Positions 1 to 8,384 of a stretch of DNA of 61,217 nucleotides are shown one piece after another. Numbering within the stretch: the first letter of the stretch is position 1; the number at the start of each line of letters is the position of its first letter. The stretch is from NCBI GenBank assembly GCA_947630245.1, contig CANRGR010000002.1:1-61217 (forward strand), read 5' to 3'. The notes beneath the pieces are model-generated. The model was not told the DNA's origin. It ran no database searches and saw only the letters and a list, made by a program, of their open reading frames with translations. A program made the translations under genes and the position numbers. Source of the stretch: an uncultured Clostridia bacterium (lineage in GTDB: Bacteria; Bacillota; Clostridia; Christensenellales; Borkfalkiaceae).

Positions 1-1116
1 CGTTTTGAGATACGGCTTGTTGGCGGGCACGATACCGACCATTCGCTCGATATCCTCGGTGTTCTCCTCCTCGATGACGTCCATTGCGTCGTCGACGGTG
101 ACGATGCCCACGAGCCGCCTCTCCCGATCCACGACGGGAATGGCGAGGAAGCCGTAATCGGAGATCTTCCGCGCGACGTCCTCCTTGTCGTCGAGGGTGC
201 CCGAGCAGATGACGTTGTCCTCCATGATGTCGCCGATGAGGGCGCTCTTTTCCGCCAGCATGAGATCCTTTGCGGTGACGAGCCCGATGAGCTCGTTTTT
301 CTCGTTGGTGACGTAGCAGGTGTAGATCGTCTCCTTGTCGATCGCCGTCTCGCGGATGCGGTCGAACGCCTCCTCCACGGTCATCTGCGGGGTGAAGCGG
401 ACGAACTCGATCGTCATGATGCTGCCCGCGCTGTCCTTCGGGTATTTGAGGAGCTCGTTGATGTATGCTCTCGTCTCGCTGTCGCTCTGCGCCAGAAGCC
501 GCTTTACGACGTTGGCGGGCATCTCCTCGACAAGGTCGACGGTATCGTCAAGGAAGAGTTCGTCCATGACGTCTTTGATCTCTCGGTCGGTGAGCTTTTT
601 GAGCAGTTTTTCCTGGGTATCGCGGTCGATCTCGACGAACATCTCCGCCGCCAGATCCTTCGGAAGAATCCGGAAGAGGACGGGCAGGTCCTCCTCCTTC
701 GCGCTGTCGAACACGGCGGCAAGGTCGATCTCGTTCATCGACGAGAGCAGGGGTTTGAGGACGGAGAACTTCTTCTCTTCGAGCAGGGCGAGAATCTCGT
801 CCTCCTCGGCGATCCTGCGCGCGACTTCCTCGGGCATCTCCTCGATGATATCGACGGTGTCGTCGACGGAGACGTCCTCCATGACCTCCTGCAACTCGTC
901 GTCCGAGAGTCCGGAGACGATCTTCTGTTGCAGGGGCGGATCGAGCAGGACGAGGACTTCCGCCAAGAAGTCGCTTTCGAGTTCACGGCAGAACGGCACA
1001 ACGTCCTCATCTGCCATTTCGTTCAAAATACGCGCCGCCTCCTCGGGTTTTCTCACCGAGGCGGCAACGCGCTCATAATCCTTTGCGAGCAAGAGCTCCT
1101 TGATTTCTTCGTTCAT
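1..1116 (-). CDS. mgtE: Magnesium transporter MgtE, N-terminal part (runs off left edge)
   Basis: MgtE is a homodimeric Mg2+ channel gated by its cytoplasmic domains. Only 372 codons are visible; the C-terminal membrane domain lies beyond position 1. The start is the ATG at 1116, preceded by GGGAGG. The acidic helical N domain is followed near residue 230 by the linker motif GSIMT and then by CBS-domain sequence ending in a VDDAMDVIEEE stretch, as in MgtE. Unusually, the N domain appears twice: residues about 1-105 and 106-215 each end in a DDTVD(I/L)(I/V)EEMP motif, where family members usually carry one copy. A consensus promoter lies 150 bp upstream, and a possible leader peptide lies in between. 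The family call is firm; Mg2+ as the substrate is inferred from the family. Confidence 0.93.
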   Translation of the reverse strand, partial: MNEEIKELLLAKDYERVAASVRKPEEAARILNEMADEDVVPFCRELESDFLAEVLVLLDPPLQQKIVSGLSDDELQEVMEDVSVDDTVDIIEEMPEEVARRIAEEDEILALLEEKKFSVLKPLLSSMNEIDLAAVFDSAKEEDLPVLFRILPKDLAAEMFVEIDRDTQEKLLKKLTDREIKDVMDELFLDDTVDLVEEMPANVVKRLLAQSDSETRAYINELLKYPKDSAGSIMTIEFVRFTPQMTVEEAFDRIRETAIDKETIYTCYVTNEKNELIGLVTAKDLMLAEKSALIGDIMEDNVICSGTLDDKEDVARKISDYGFLAIPVVDRERRLVGIVTVDDAMDVIEEENTEDIERMVGIVPANKPYLKT

Positions 1117-1155
1117 AACGCACCTCCCTTCTGCGTGGAAGCGGGCTACAAACTT

Positions 1156-1236
1156 TTATGCGCGGAAAAAAACCGCCGCAAAGCGCAGCCCGTACAGTCG
1201 TATGTCGCCTGTGTCCATACTACTTCGCCCTTTCAC
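1156..1236 (-). CDS. Possible 26-codon leader peptide upstream of mgtE
   Basis: A GTG codon at 1236 sits 7 nt behind a strong Shine-Dalgarno run (AAGGAAGGAGG) and opens a 26-codon frame ending in TAA, 39 nt before the mgtE start. An in-frame ATG follows six codons later (MDTGDIRLYGLR...). The frame lies wholly inside the mgtE 5' leader. A ribosome-loading site this good in front of a short frame suggests a regulatory leader peptide, but no homologue is known to me, so this is inference. I see no M-box (ykoK) magnesium riboswitch in the leader. Confidence 0.4.
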   Translation of the reverse strand: MKGRSSMDTGDIRLYGLRFAAVFFRA

Positions 1237-1265
1237 GACGGTTCCTCCTTCCTTTCTTCTCTCTT

Positions 1266-1294
1266 ATTATACGCAGTTGCACGGGAAAAGTCAA
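1266..1294 (-). promoter_or_regulatory. Sigma-A promoter of mgtE
   Basis: Reading the minus strand, TTGACT (1294-1289) and TATAAT (1271-1266) are separated by exactly 17 bp. It would start a leader of about 145 nt before mgtE, carrying the short ORF. Confidence 0.85.
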
Positions 1295-1329
1295 ACGTTT
1301 TTCGGCAAAAGCAAAGGACGGGTGCGCAT

Positions 1330-2073
1330 TCAGTCCCAGAGGAAGAATCTGAGCAGTACGAAGAGCACGACCGTCAGCGCCACGCCGATCCCCAAGAGCA
1401 GAAGGACGAGATCGCGCTTCTTGCCGCCCGCCTCCTCCTTCGGCGCGAGCTTGCGGTTGAGGCGCTCGATCAGGCGGGAGATGTGTTTATAGACGGGGAA
1501 ACACACCGCGCCCGCGACGAGACAACGCAGTACGTTGAAGGGCAGCACGGACGCCCAGAGATACAGATTGTAGAAGGATTCCCGCGTCACATTCGGGAAG
1601 AGCGGCGAGAACATGCCGAGGAGGGGCTGCCAATCCCCGCCGAACATGACGTTGATGTAGAACGGGATCAGCAGGAAGCGGTTGGCGAGCATCGCAACGG
1701 CGACGGAGGAGACGGATCCGACGGCAAGTGCGGCAAGCGCGCCCTTCAAGGTGCGGTGATGCCGGTAGAGGAGCCCTGCGGGAATGACGAACGCCCAGCC
1801 CACGAGCAGATTCGCAAGATCGCCCACAAACATGCTCGACGTGCCCGTGCAGAGGAGTTTTACGAGAATCTTGACGACGACGATGATGGACCCCGAGAAG
1901 GAGCCGAGGGCGAACGTGCCGATGAACAGGGCGATATCCGAGAGATCGAATTCGAGCCATGAGGCGAAGGCGAAGGACAGCGGGAACTTCGCGATGTGCA
2001 GAAGTCCCGCCAGCGTGCCGAAGAGCGCGATCATGACGATGCGCGTGCTGTTGAAGTATTGTTTCCGTTCCAT
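1330..2073 (-). CDS. ribU: ECF transporter S component, riboflavin-type (RibU-like)
   Basis: This is an integral membrane substrate-binding subunit of an energy-coupling-factor vitamin transporter. The 247-residue protein is hydrophobic with about six membrane segments. Its second segment carries the LEFDLSDIALFIGTFALGSFSG stretch, which matches the (L/F)EFDLSDIP-type motif of RibU S components. The start is the ATG at 2073, preceded by GGAGGG; a longer in-frame reading would run into the terminator hairpin. The gene is preceded by an FMN riboswitch and a terminator, so riboflavin uptake repressed by FMN is the natural reading. The shared EcfAA'T module is not in the window. The C-terminal tail is basic (about 30 residues) and then has a last hydrophobic segment. 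Confidence 0.88.
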   Translation of the reverse strand: MERKQYFNSTRIVMIALFGTLAGLLHIAKFPLSFAFASWLEFDLSDIALFIGTFALGSFSGSIIVVVKILVKLLCTGTSSMFVGDLANLLVGWAFVIPAGLLYRHHRTLKGALAALAVGSVSSVAVAMLANRFLLIPFYINVMFGGDWQPLLGMFSPLFPNVTRESFYNLYLWASVLPFNVLRCLVAGAVCFPVYKHISRLIERLNRKLAPKEEAGGKKRDLVLLLLGIGVALTVVLFVLLRFFLWD

Positions 2074-2102
2074 CTGTGACCCTCCGCGGTTCTGCCCGGC
2101 GC

Positions 2103-2131
2103 AAAAAAACACGCCCCGGGAGAGGGGCGTG
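2103..2131 (-). terminator. Riboswitch-controlled intrinsic terminator before ribU
   Basis: On the minus strand an 8-bp perfect stem (CACGCCCC/GGGGCGTG) with a 6-nt loop is followed by seven T. It lies between the FMN aptamer and the ribU start, the expected place for the expression platform. Confidence 0.88.
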
Positions 2132-2153
2132 CAAAAGACGGATTTGCTCTTTT

Positions 2154-2262
2154 TTCATCCGGACTATACCGTCGGTGCGGGAATTTCACCCGCTCGGGGG
2201 CATGGACGCCCTTCGCAGACTTTACTGCCGGTGGAGAATTTCACTCCGCCCCAAAGAACCAT
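2154..2262 (-). promoter_or_regulatory. FMN riboswitch (RFN element)
   Basis: The minus strand carries the conserved blocks of the FMN aptamer in order: GGGGCGGAGTGAAATTC, CCACCGGCAGTAAAG, GCGGGTGAAATTCCCGC-like helix and CCGACGGTATAGTCCGGATG. It would lower ribU expression when FMN is bound, through the terminator at 2103-2131. Confidence 0.96.
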
Positions 2263-2274
2263 TGATTTGACTGT

Positions 2275-2304
2275 ATTTTATCGCGCCGCGCCCGCTCTTG
2301 TCAA
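2275..2304 (-). promoter_or_regulatory. Promoter of the FMN riboswitch-ribU transcript
   Basis: Minus-strand TTGACA (2304-2299) and TAAAAT (2280-2275), spacing 18 bp, just upstream of the aptamer. Confidence 0.8.
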
Positions 2305-2332
2305 GGGGAATCGCGCACATTTTTCGCGTTTT

Positions 2333-3577
2333 TTATAAAATATCGTCCGCATAGACGGGAAATTTCCCGCAGAGCCGCCCGACTTCCTCCGCAACGCGGG
2401 CACTCTCGCCGCCGCGGATGACCTCCGTCACGAGATCGGCAATCTTGACCGCCTCCCCCTCCTTCATGCCGCGGGACGTGATCGCAGGCGTTCCGATCCG
2501 GATCCCGCTCGTCACAAAGGGGGACGCCGTCTCGAAGGGAACGGTGTTCTTGTTGACGGTGATGTGCGCCTCGTCGAGCATCCGTTCCGCGTCCTTGCCC
2601 GTCACGCCCTCGCCGCGCAGGTCGAGCAGCATGAGATGGTTGTCCGTCCCGCCCGACACGAGCCTCAGTCCCCGCTCCGTGAACCGCGCCGCCATCGCCG
2701 CCGCGTTGGAGACGATCTGCCGCTGATACTGTGCAAATTCGGGCGAGAGCGCCTCGCGGAAGGCGACTGCCTTCGCCGCAATGATGTGCATGAGCGGTCC
2801 GCCCTGCGTGCCGGGAAAGACAGCCTTGTCGATCGCCTTCCCGTACTTTTCCCTGCACATGATCACGCCGCCGCGCGGTCCGCGCAGTGTCTTGTGCGTG
2901 GTGGATGTGACGAAATCGGCGTACGGCACGGGGCTTGGATGAAGTCCCGCCGCCACGAGTCCCGCGATGTGGGCGATGTCCGCCATCATGAGCGCGCCGA
3001 CCCTGTCGCAGATCGCGCGGATCCGCGCAAAGTCGATCACGCGGGGATAGGCGCTCGCGCCCGTCACGATGAGCTTCGGCTTGCATTCGAGCGCAACGCG
3101 CTCCATTTCGTCGTAATCAATAAGCTCCGTTTCCGCGGAGACGCCGTAGGGCACGAACCGGAAATACATGCCCGAGACATTGACGGGCGAGCCGTGGGTG
3201 AGATGTCCGCCGTGGGAAAGGTCCATGCCCATGACGGTGTCGCCCGGCTTCAACATGGCAAAATAGACGGCGAAATTCGCCTGCGCGCCGCTGTGGGGCT
3301 GGACGTTGCAGTATTCGCAGCCGAACAGCTCTTTCAGCCTCGTCCGTGCGAGTTCCTCGGCGACGTCCACGAACCGGCAGCCGCCGTAGTAGCGCTTCCC
3401 GGGGTATCCCTCGGCGTATTTATTGGTGAGATGACTCCCCATCGCCGCCATTACGGCGGGCGAGACGATGTTCTCGCTGGCGATGAGTTCCAGATTCTCC
3501 CTCTGGCGAAGGAGCTCCCCTTCCATTGCCTCGGCAAGTTCGGGGTCGGTGTTGCGGATACAGGTAAGATCGACCAT
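2333..3577 (-). CDS. glyA: Serine hydroxymethyltransferase
   Basis: This PLP enzyme interconverts serine plus tetrahydrofolate with glycine plus 5,10-methylene-tetrahydrofolate, the main source of one-carbon units. The 414-residue length is typical. Visible motifs are the N-terminal [10 protein letters not shown] block, [15 protein letters not shown], the PLP-lysine motif [14 protein letters not shown] (near residue 225) and the C-terminal [15 protein letters not shown] block. The start at 3577 has its own promoter candidate upstream. It is followed on the same strand by the riboswitch-controlled ribU, which has a separate promoter. Confidence 0.97.
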   Translation of the reverse strand: MVDLTCIRNTDPELAEAMEGELLRQRENLELIASENIVSPAVMAAMGSHLTNKYAEGYPGKRYYGGCRFVDVAEELARTRLKELFGCEYCNVQPHSGAQANFAVYFAMLKPGDTVMGMDLSHGGHLTHGSPVNVSGMYFRFVPYGVSAETELIDYDEMERVALECKPKLIVTGASAYPRVIDFARIRAICDRVGALMMADIAHIAGLVAAGLHPSPVPYADFVTSTTHKTLRGPRGGVIMCREKYGKAIDKAVFPGTQGGPLMHIIAAKAVAFREALSPEFAQYQRQIVSNAAAMAARFTERGLRLVSGGTDNHLMLLDLRGEGVTGKDAERMLDEAHITVNKNTVPFETASPFVTSGIRIGTPAITSRGMKEGEAVKIADLVTEVIRGGESARVAEEVGRLCGKFPVYADDIL

Positions 3578-3602
3578 GATTGAATGCCTCCCGTCTGTTG
3601 TC

Positions 3603-3632
3603 AGTATATCACACTTCCCATGTTATGCGCAA
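3603..3632 (-). promoter_or_regulatory. Probable promoter of glyA
   Basis: Minus-strand TTGCGC (3632-3627) and TATACT (3608-3603) with an 18-bp spacer, 25 bp before the glyA start. Confidence 0.6.
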
Positions 3633-3697
3633 GCGAATCAAAGAAATGAACGGCACACGATTGCCGCATGCCGTTCTCTCTCCCCCCTGCAAAATGA

Positions 3698-5245
3698 TTA
3701 TGAGCCGTAATATCCAGACGAGGCGGCCCGCTCCACGAGATCGCGGAATTCCTCCTTGTAGACGTCCGCCGAGAGATACTCCCGCATGCCGTCGAGGCGG
3801 GACAGGACGCCCGCGAGCGTCGCGCCTCCCTTGAATTCCGAATTGCGCAGCACAAGCCCGAATTCCGCCACGCAGGCGATGAAACGAAGATCGTCCCGCT
3901 CGTCGGGGGTATTCCGCACGGTGCGGGCAATCTCCTGCGCCGCTCCGTCCGCGGCGGATTGGAACCGCAGGGTGACGTCGGCGAGCGTTGCGCCCTCCTC
4001 CGCCGTCTCCCGCAGGACGACCTCATACACGGCGACGACGGTGAGATTGCTGCCGATCTCCCCCGCGTCCTTTTCGGGATCGTCGAATTCCTCCCCGGAC
4101 ATGTGTTTCATATCGTATCCGATCAGACGGTATCTCTCCACCGAATCCGCGTCGAAGGTGACGCCCGCCTTTGCGTCCTTCGCAACGGGCACCAGCATGC
4201 CGCCGAGCTCCTCTTCCAGCGTCTTTTCCGCCTCGCGCGGGGTATCAATATACGCATAGTTGCCGTTCCCGTTGAGGGCGAGGGTCTGCATCAGATCGTC
4301 GCGCATGTTGCCCATGCCCACGCCGATCACGGACAGATACACCCCGCTCTTCGCCCTGTCCGCGATGAAGGTTTTGAGGCTCTCCGTGTCGTGCATGCCG
4401 ACGTTGAAATCGCCGTCCGTCATGAGAATCACGCGGTTGTTCCCGCCTTCTGCCTTGTATGTTTCGGCACAGCGGTAGGCGAGTTCCAGCCCGCCCGCGC
4501 CGTTTGTCGCGCCGCTCGCGTTGAGCTTTTCGACGGCGGCGTGCACCGCGGTCTTTCCCGCCTCATCGCAGAGCGTGGGTTCGAGCGCGGTTCCGACCCC
4601 GCTCGCATAGGTGACGACGCTCACCGCGTCCGACGCCGAGAGCCCTCCGACGAGCTTGTCGATTCCGTACTTCACGAGATCGAGACAGGTCACGCCTTCG
4701 AGCCCGGACACCCTCGCGCTCATCGAGCCCGAAATGTCGATGAGAAAGACGTAATTGTTGCGCCCGGCGTCGAGTTTGCGCTCGGCGGTGCGGATTCCGA
4801 CGGTGACAAGCTTGCTCCCGTCGTTCCACGGGCAATCGGAGAGATATGCGTTCGCGCTCATGAGTTCCCCTTCCTCGGGCGCGGGGAAGCCGTAGGAAAA
4901 ATAGTTGATGAGTTCCTCGATGCGCACGGAGTCGGAAGTCACTTTTGCGCCGTTGTTGATGAGGGCGCGCACCTGCGAATAGTTCGCCGTGTTGCGGTCG
5001 AGCGAGAAATACGCGGAGGGCGACCGGACCGTCTCGGACCAGCCCTGCTCGACTACGCCGTCATAGTGATACCCGGGGTTCCCCTCGGACACGTCGGGAA
5101 GAGAGGGCGAAAAAATTCCCGCCTCGGGCATCTGCGCGCTTCCTCCCGCATTGCCTCCCGCCATATAATCGGGCGCGGCGCTGCAACCCGCCAGAAGCCC
5201 GAACGTAAGCGCCATCGCCGCCGCAAAGAACATGTTTCGTTTCAT
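3698..5245 (-). CDS. YfbK-type von Willebrand factor A domain lipoprotein
   Basis: The 515-residue protein begins with a lipoprotein signal peptide ending in the lipobox LLAGC, so it should be anchored on the outer face of the membrane. Residues about 80-140 (SVRIEELINYFSYGFPAP) match the VWA N-terminal region of the YfbK family. A VWA domain follows with the metal-site motif DISGSMS (near 170) and MTDGDFNVG (near 275). The C-terminal third resembles the YfbK C-terminal domain. It is the third gene of a sigma factor/membrane protein/VWA cassette, with start ATG 5245 behind GGAGGT. The function of such proteins is not established; a sensory or envelope role under the neighbouring sigma factor is inferred. 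Confidence 0.88.
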   Translation of the reverse strand: MKRNMFFAAAMALTFGLLAGCSAAPDYMAGGNAGGSAQMPEAGIFSPSLPDVSEGNPGYHYDGVVEQGWSETVRSPSAYFSLDRNTANYSQVRALINNGAKVTSDSVRIEELINYFSYGFPAPEEGELMSANAYLSDCPWNDGSKLVTVGIRTAERKLDAGRNNYVFLIDISGSMSARVSGLEGVTCLDLVKYGIDKLVGGLSASDAVSVVTYASGVGTALEPTLCDEAGKTAVHAAVEKLNASGATNGAGGLELAYRCAETYKAEGGNNRVILMTDGDFNVGMHDTESLKTFIADRAKSGVYLSVIGVGMGNMRDDLMQTLALNGNGNYAYIDTPREAEKTLEEELGGMLVPVAKDAKAGVTFDADSVERYRLIGYDMKHMSGEEFDDPEKDAGEIGSNLTVVAVYEVVLRETAEEGATLADVTLRFQSAADGAAQEIARTVRNTPDERDDLRFIACVAEFGLVLRNSEFKGGATLAGVLSRLDGMREYLSADVYKEEFRDLVERAASSGYYGS

Positions 5246-5289
5246 GAAAGGTACCTCCGAATGAATGTCTACACTGTTACAACGAACGG

Positions 5290-5312
5290 GGGCGGGAATT
5301 TGTCCCGCCCTT
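5290..5312 (-). other. Inverted repeat between the membrane protein and the VWA gene
   Basis: A GGGCGGG/CCCGCCC hairpin with a short AT-rich loop lies in the 79-bp intergenic gap. There is no T-run on the minus strand, so it may be an mRNA processing or stability hairpin and not a terminator. Confidence 0.4.
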
Positions 5313-5324
5313 TCGAAAAATTTT

Positions 5325-6065
5325 TTACAAATCCAATAAAATTTCCGCGATCAGGGCAAATCCGTCCTCGTTTTGCGAGACCGCGTCGAAATACCACTCC
5401 CTGTCCTTGCGCTCCGCATATGCGCGCGTGACATATTCTCCGTTGAGATATTCTGTCTCCCCGCGGTATCCCTTCTCCTCTTTCAGGCTCCGGTACGGGA
5501 GCAGCTCTTGCGCGGCGGACTTTCCCTCCGAAAGATCGAGATACACCCTCGCGCGGACGCGGTACATGCCGCTGATGAGACCGACCCGGGCAGAGAGCAA
5601 TACGGCGTCGTCCCCCTTATAATACACGGAATACTCCGCGGTGGCGTTGCGGGAGGAGGAGAACAATTCGAACGCGGAGACGGCGTCCCCGCCGAGCGAG
5701 GAGAACTCGGAATAATCGATCGGCTGCATGCGGACGTCGGACAGGGAATAGATCTGCGGATCCGCCTCGCCGGACGGATTGAAACCGGGCGACTGACCGG
5801 GCGCTTCTGCGCCGTTCGGATCCTGCGGAGAGGCGCTGAATCCGGATCGCGGCAACAGTCCCACGGTGAGAGCGACGACGAGCAGACACGCGCAAGCGGA
5901 GAGGATCGCGGAAACGATTCCCCTCTTTCTGCGCGCGCGGCGGCGGGCGGCAGCTTTCAGCTCCGCCTTTGCCGCGTCGAGATCGACCTGCGGCAGCTCC
6001 CCGCCCGCAAAATATTCGCGGAAGGTCTGTTCGATTTGTTCGTCCTTTTTCATCTCTTTCATCAT
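5325..6065 (-). CDS. Single-pass membrane protein, probable anti-sigma factor
   Basis: The 246-residue protein has a charged cytoplasmic N-terminus (about 48 residues, ending in RRRARRKR), one membrane segment at about 50-70 and an extracytoplasmic C-terminal domain of about 170 residues. It lies 30 bp after an ECF-type sigma factor gene and before a VWA lipoprotein gene, the usual context of a membrane anti-sigma factor. No CHCC zinc-binding anti-sigma motif is visible, so the role rests on topology and position. The start is uncertain: ATG codons at 6065, 6062 and 6053 are all possible and none has a clear Shine-Dalgarno. Confidence 0.6.
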   Translation of the reverse strand: MMKEMKKDEQIEQTFREYFAGGELPQVDLDAAKAELKAAARRRARRKRGIVSAILSACACLLVVALTVGLLPRSGFSASPQDPNGAEAPGQSPGFNPSGEADPQIYSLSDVRMQPIDYSEFSSLGGDAVSAFELFSSSRNATAEYSVYYKGDDAVLLSARVGLISGMYRVRARVYLDLSEGKSAAQELLPYRSLKEEKGYRGETEYLNGEYVTRAYAERKDREWYFDAVSQNEDGFALIAEILLDL

Positions 6066-6095
6066 TACAACGTTTGAGGAGACTTTTTGTCCCGC

Positions 6096-6641
6096 TTATT
6101 CTCCTCTTTCGTGCAAATATTTTTTCAGTTTGGATTCCGCCGAGAGGAGCGCGCGCTCCGCGGCGGATCTGCTCATTCCCGTCTCCGCGGCGATCTCCCT
6201 CACGGAGAAGTCGAGATAGTAGCGGTAATAGATCATTCTGCGCTCCCCCTCGCCGAGTTTTCCGATCGCGCTTTCGAGCAGAAGCGCCTCTTCCCTGCGC
6301 TCCGGGGAATACCGCTCGTCGGAAAGGCAGAAGAATTCATCGAGATCCTCCTCCGCGGCGATTTTTCGCTTTCTGAGAAGGTCGAACGCCGTATTCCGCA
6401 CGATCCGCATGATCCACGCGTAGCCGTTCGTCCCGTCTTTGAACGAGGCCGCCCCGCGCGCGATTTTCAGAAAGCTCTCGCTCACAATGTCCTCCGCGTC
6501 GGCGGAATTTTTCACGATCCCGCGCGCGAGCGCGAACATTCTCTGCCCGAGGGTGAGGAGAATCCCGTCGAGCGCGTCCGCATTCCCCGCTTTCAGATCG
6601 CGGAGCATCTGATTCAGTTGTCCGTGATCGAGCGGCGGCAT
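6096..6641 (-). CDS. ECF-type RNA polymerase sigma factor
   Basis: This is a 181-residue group IV sigma factor. Region 2 spans about residues 20-95 (RMFALARGIVKNSADAEDIV, then NGYAWIMRIVRNTAFDLLRKRK). Region 4 spans about 120-175 with the helix-turn-helix DFSVREIAAETGMSRSAAER. The ATG at 6641 is chosen because GGAGGAGG lies directly before it and the promoter lies just upstream; in-frame ATGs further upstream fall within the promoter. It heads a three-gene cassette with a membrane protein and a YfbK-like VWA lipoprotein. Its target promoters are not identifiable here; its own promoter looks sigma-A-like, not an ECF autoregulated type. Confidence 0.9.
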   Translation of the reverse strand: MPPLDHGQLNQMLRDLKAGNADALDGILLTLGQRMFALARGIVKNSADAEDIVSESFLKIARGAASFKDGTNGYAWIMRIVRNTAFDLLRKRKIAAEEDLDEFFCLSDERYSPERREEALLLESAIGKLGEGERRMIYYRYYLDFSVREIAAETGMSRSAAERALLSAESKLKKYLHERGE

Positions 6642-6666
6642 GCGGCACCTCCTCCGAAATGAGTTC

Positions 6667-6695
6667 ATTATACCACATCTGCGCAAATTTTGCAA
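6667..6695 (-). promoter_or_regulatory. Promoter of the sigma factor cassette
   Basis: Minus-strand TTGCAA (6695-6690) and TATAAT (6672-6667), spacer 17 bp, 25 bp before the sigma factor ATG. Confidence 0.75.
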
Positions 6696-6761
6696 CAAAA
6701 CGGACAAAATTACGCCGCGGACATCTGTCCGCGGCGGCAATTCATGGCAAGATCTTGTCCC

Positions 6762-7076
6762 TTATAAATTTTTTTGGAGGAATTCCCGCATCTGCGGCTC
6801 GGGCAGATAGCCGAGATTGTGATCCTTCGCCTTCCCCTCCGCAAAGACGTACACGTCGGGAATGGAGAAGATTCCGAGCGAGGCGGCGAGATCGCCGTTG
6901 TCGTCCACGTTGACCTTCACAAACTCCGCCCTCTCCCCGAACTCCTCGGAGAGCGTTTCGAGAACGGGCGAGAGCATCCTGCACGGACCGCACCACGCCG
7001 CCCAAAAATCGCACACCACCGTCTTTCCGTCCGAAACGAGCTCGTCGAGCTCCCTGCCGCTCATCTCCCTGACCAT
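6762..7076 (-). CDS. trxA: Thioredoxin
   Basis: A 104-residue cytoplasmic thioredoxin with the redox site WCGPC at residues 28-32 in the context FWAAWCGPCRMLSPVL. The cis-proline loop is SIPDVYVF in place of the more common SIPTLLLF, so substrate preference may differ. It begins 3 bp after the hisS stop codon and is therefore probably co-transcribed with hisS, an unusual partner. Confidence 0.93.
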   Translation of the reverse strand: MVREMSGRELDELVSDGKTVVCDFWAAWCGPCRMLSPVLETLSEEFGERAEFVKVNVDDNGDLAASLGIFSIPDVYVFAEGKAKDHNLGYLPEPQMREFLQKNL

Positions 7077-7079
7077 CGT

Positions 7080-8345
7080 CTATTCCTCCTCATATCTTCC
7101 TTCGATATATTGCGCAAGTTCCCCGAATTTTACCCGTTCAGACGAGGAATTCTGCATGTCCTTGACCTCGGCGGCGCCCTCTTTCAGTTCGTTTTCTCCG
7201 ATGACCGCCACGAACCGCGCGCCCGTCTTGTCGGCGTATTTGAACTGCGCCTTGACGGAGCGGTCCATGAGATCCACTTCGCAGGCGAATCCCGCCCTTC
7301 TCAATTCATCGGCGAGCAAGAACGCCTTTCTGCGGGAAGGTTCGTCCATGCCCGCGAGATAGCAATCCACGCCCGCGGTTTCGGGCAGTTCCGCGCCCTC
7401 CGCTTCGAGCACCATGAGGAGCCGCTCGATCCCCGCCGCGAATCCGACCGCCGGCGTGGGCTTTGCGTCCATCTGTTCGAGGAGCCCGTCGTATCTTCCC
7501 CCGCCGAGCACCGTGCCCTGCGCGCCCGCCGCGTCCGAGACGAACTCGAACACCGTACGGCTGTAATAATCGAGCCCGCGCACAATCGACGGATCGACCG
7601 TAAACGCCACGCCCGCCTCGTCCAAAAGTCGCTTGACTTCCTCGAAGTGCGCCCTGCATTCGTCGCAGAGGAAATCGAGCATCCGCGGCGCGCCCGCCGT
7701 AAACTTTTTACAGCCCTCCACTTTGCAGTCGATGATCCGCATGGGATTCTTGTCGAAGCGCGCGTTGCAGTCGGGACACATCTCGGCAAGATGCGGGCGG
7801 AAATACTCTTTGAGCGCCTCGTGGTACCGCTTGCGGCACTCTTTGCATCCGATGCTGTTGATCCGGAGCGAGACCTTTCGGAGCCCCAAATTTTTGAGGA
7901 ATGCGTCGGCGAACGAGATCGTCTCCGCGTCGGCGATGGGAGAAGCCGAGCCGTACAGTTCCGCGCCGAATTGATGAAATTCGCGGAGCCTGCCCGCCTG
8001 CGGCCGTTCATAGCGGAAGGCGGAGATGAGATAGTACGCCTTGAAGGGCAGAACGCCCCCTTGCAGTCCGTTCTCGATGAACGCCCGCGCGACCCCCGCC
8101 GTTCCCTCGGGACGAAGGGTGACGGATCTCCCGCCCTTGTCGAGGAAGGTGTACATCTCCTTGCCGACGACGTCCGTCGTCTCCCCCACGCCGCGCAAAA
8201 AGAGCTCGGTGTGCTCAAAGACGGGCGTGCGGATCTCACGGTAGCCGTACCCCTCCGCCGTCACTCTTGCGACGGCTTCGATAAATTGCCATTTGACCGC
8301 GTTTGCGGGGAGCACGTCTTTGGTGCCCTTTGGAATGTTGATCAT
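7080..8345 (-). CDS. hisS: Histidine-tRNA ligase
   Basis: A class II aminoacyl-tRNA synthetase of 421 residues. Motif 1 region begins IPKGTKDVLPANAVKW. Motif 2 is FRYERPQAGRLREFHQFG (near residue 110). The histidine-specific sequences IVRGLDYYSRTVFEF (near 260) and the motif 3 region AVGFAAGIERLLMVLE (near 310) are present, then the anticodon-binding domain. The ATG at 8345 has AAGGAG upstream. No T-box leader is visible upstream; the upstream stretch is a repeat island. Confidence 0.97.
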   Translation of the reverse strand: MINIPKGTKDVLPANAVKWQFIEAVARVTAEGYGYREIRTPVFEHTELFLRGVGETTDVVGKEMYTFLDKGGRSVTLRPEGTAGVARAFIENGLQGGVLPFKAYYLISAFRYERPQAGRLREFHQFGAELYGSASPIADAETISFADAFLKNLGLRKVSLRINSIGCKECRKRYHEALKEYFRPHLAEMCPDCNARFDKNPMRIIDCKVEGCKKFTAGAPRMLDFLCDECRAHFEEVKRLLDEAGVAFTVDPSIVRGLDYYSRTVFEFVSDAAGAQGTVLGGGRYDGLLEQMDAKPTPAVGFAAGIERLLMVLEAEGAELPETAGVDCYLAGMDEPSRRKAFLLADELRRAGFACEVDLMDRSVKAQFKYADKTGARFVAVIGENELKEGAAEVKDMQNSSSERVKFGELAQYIEGRYEEE

Positions 8346-8384
8346 CTTTTCTCCTTTTATACCTTACAAAAACGCCCTCTTGTT

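Noticed and set aside
1117-1290. M-box (ykoK) magnesium riboswitch before mgtE
   Set aside because: None of the conserved M-box blocks were recognised and the leader is occupied by a short ORF.
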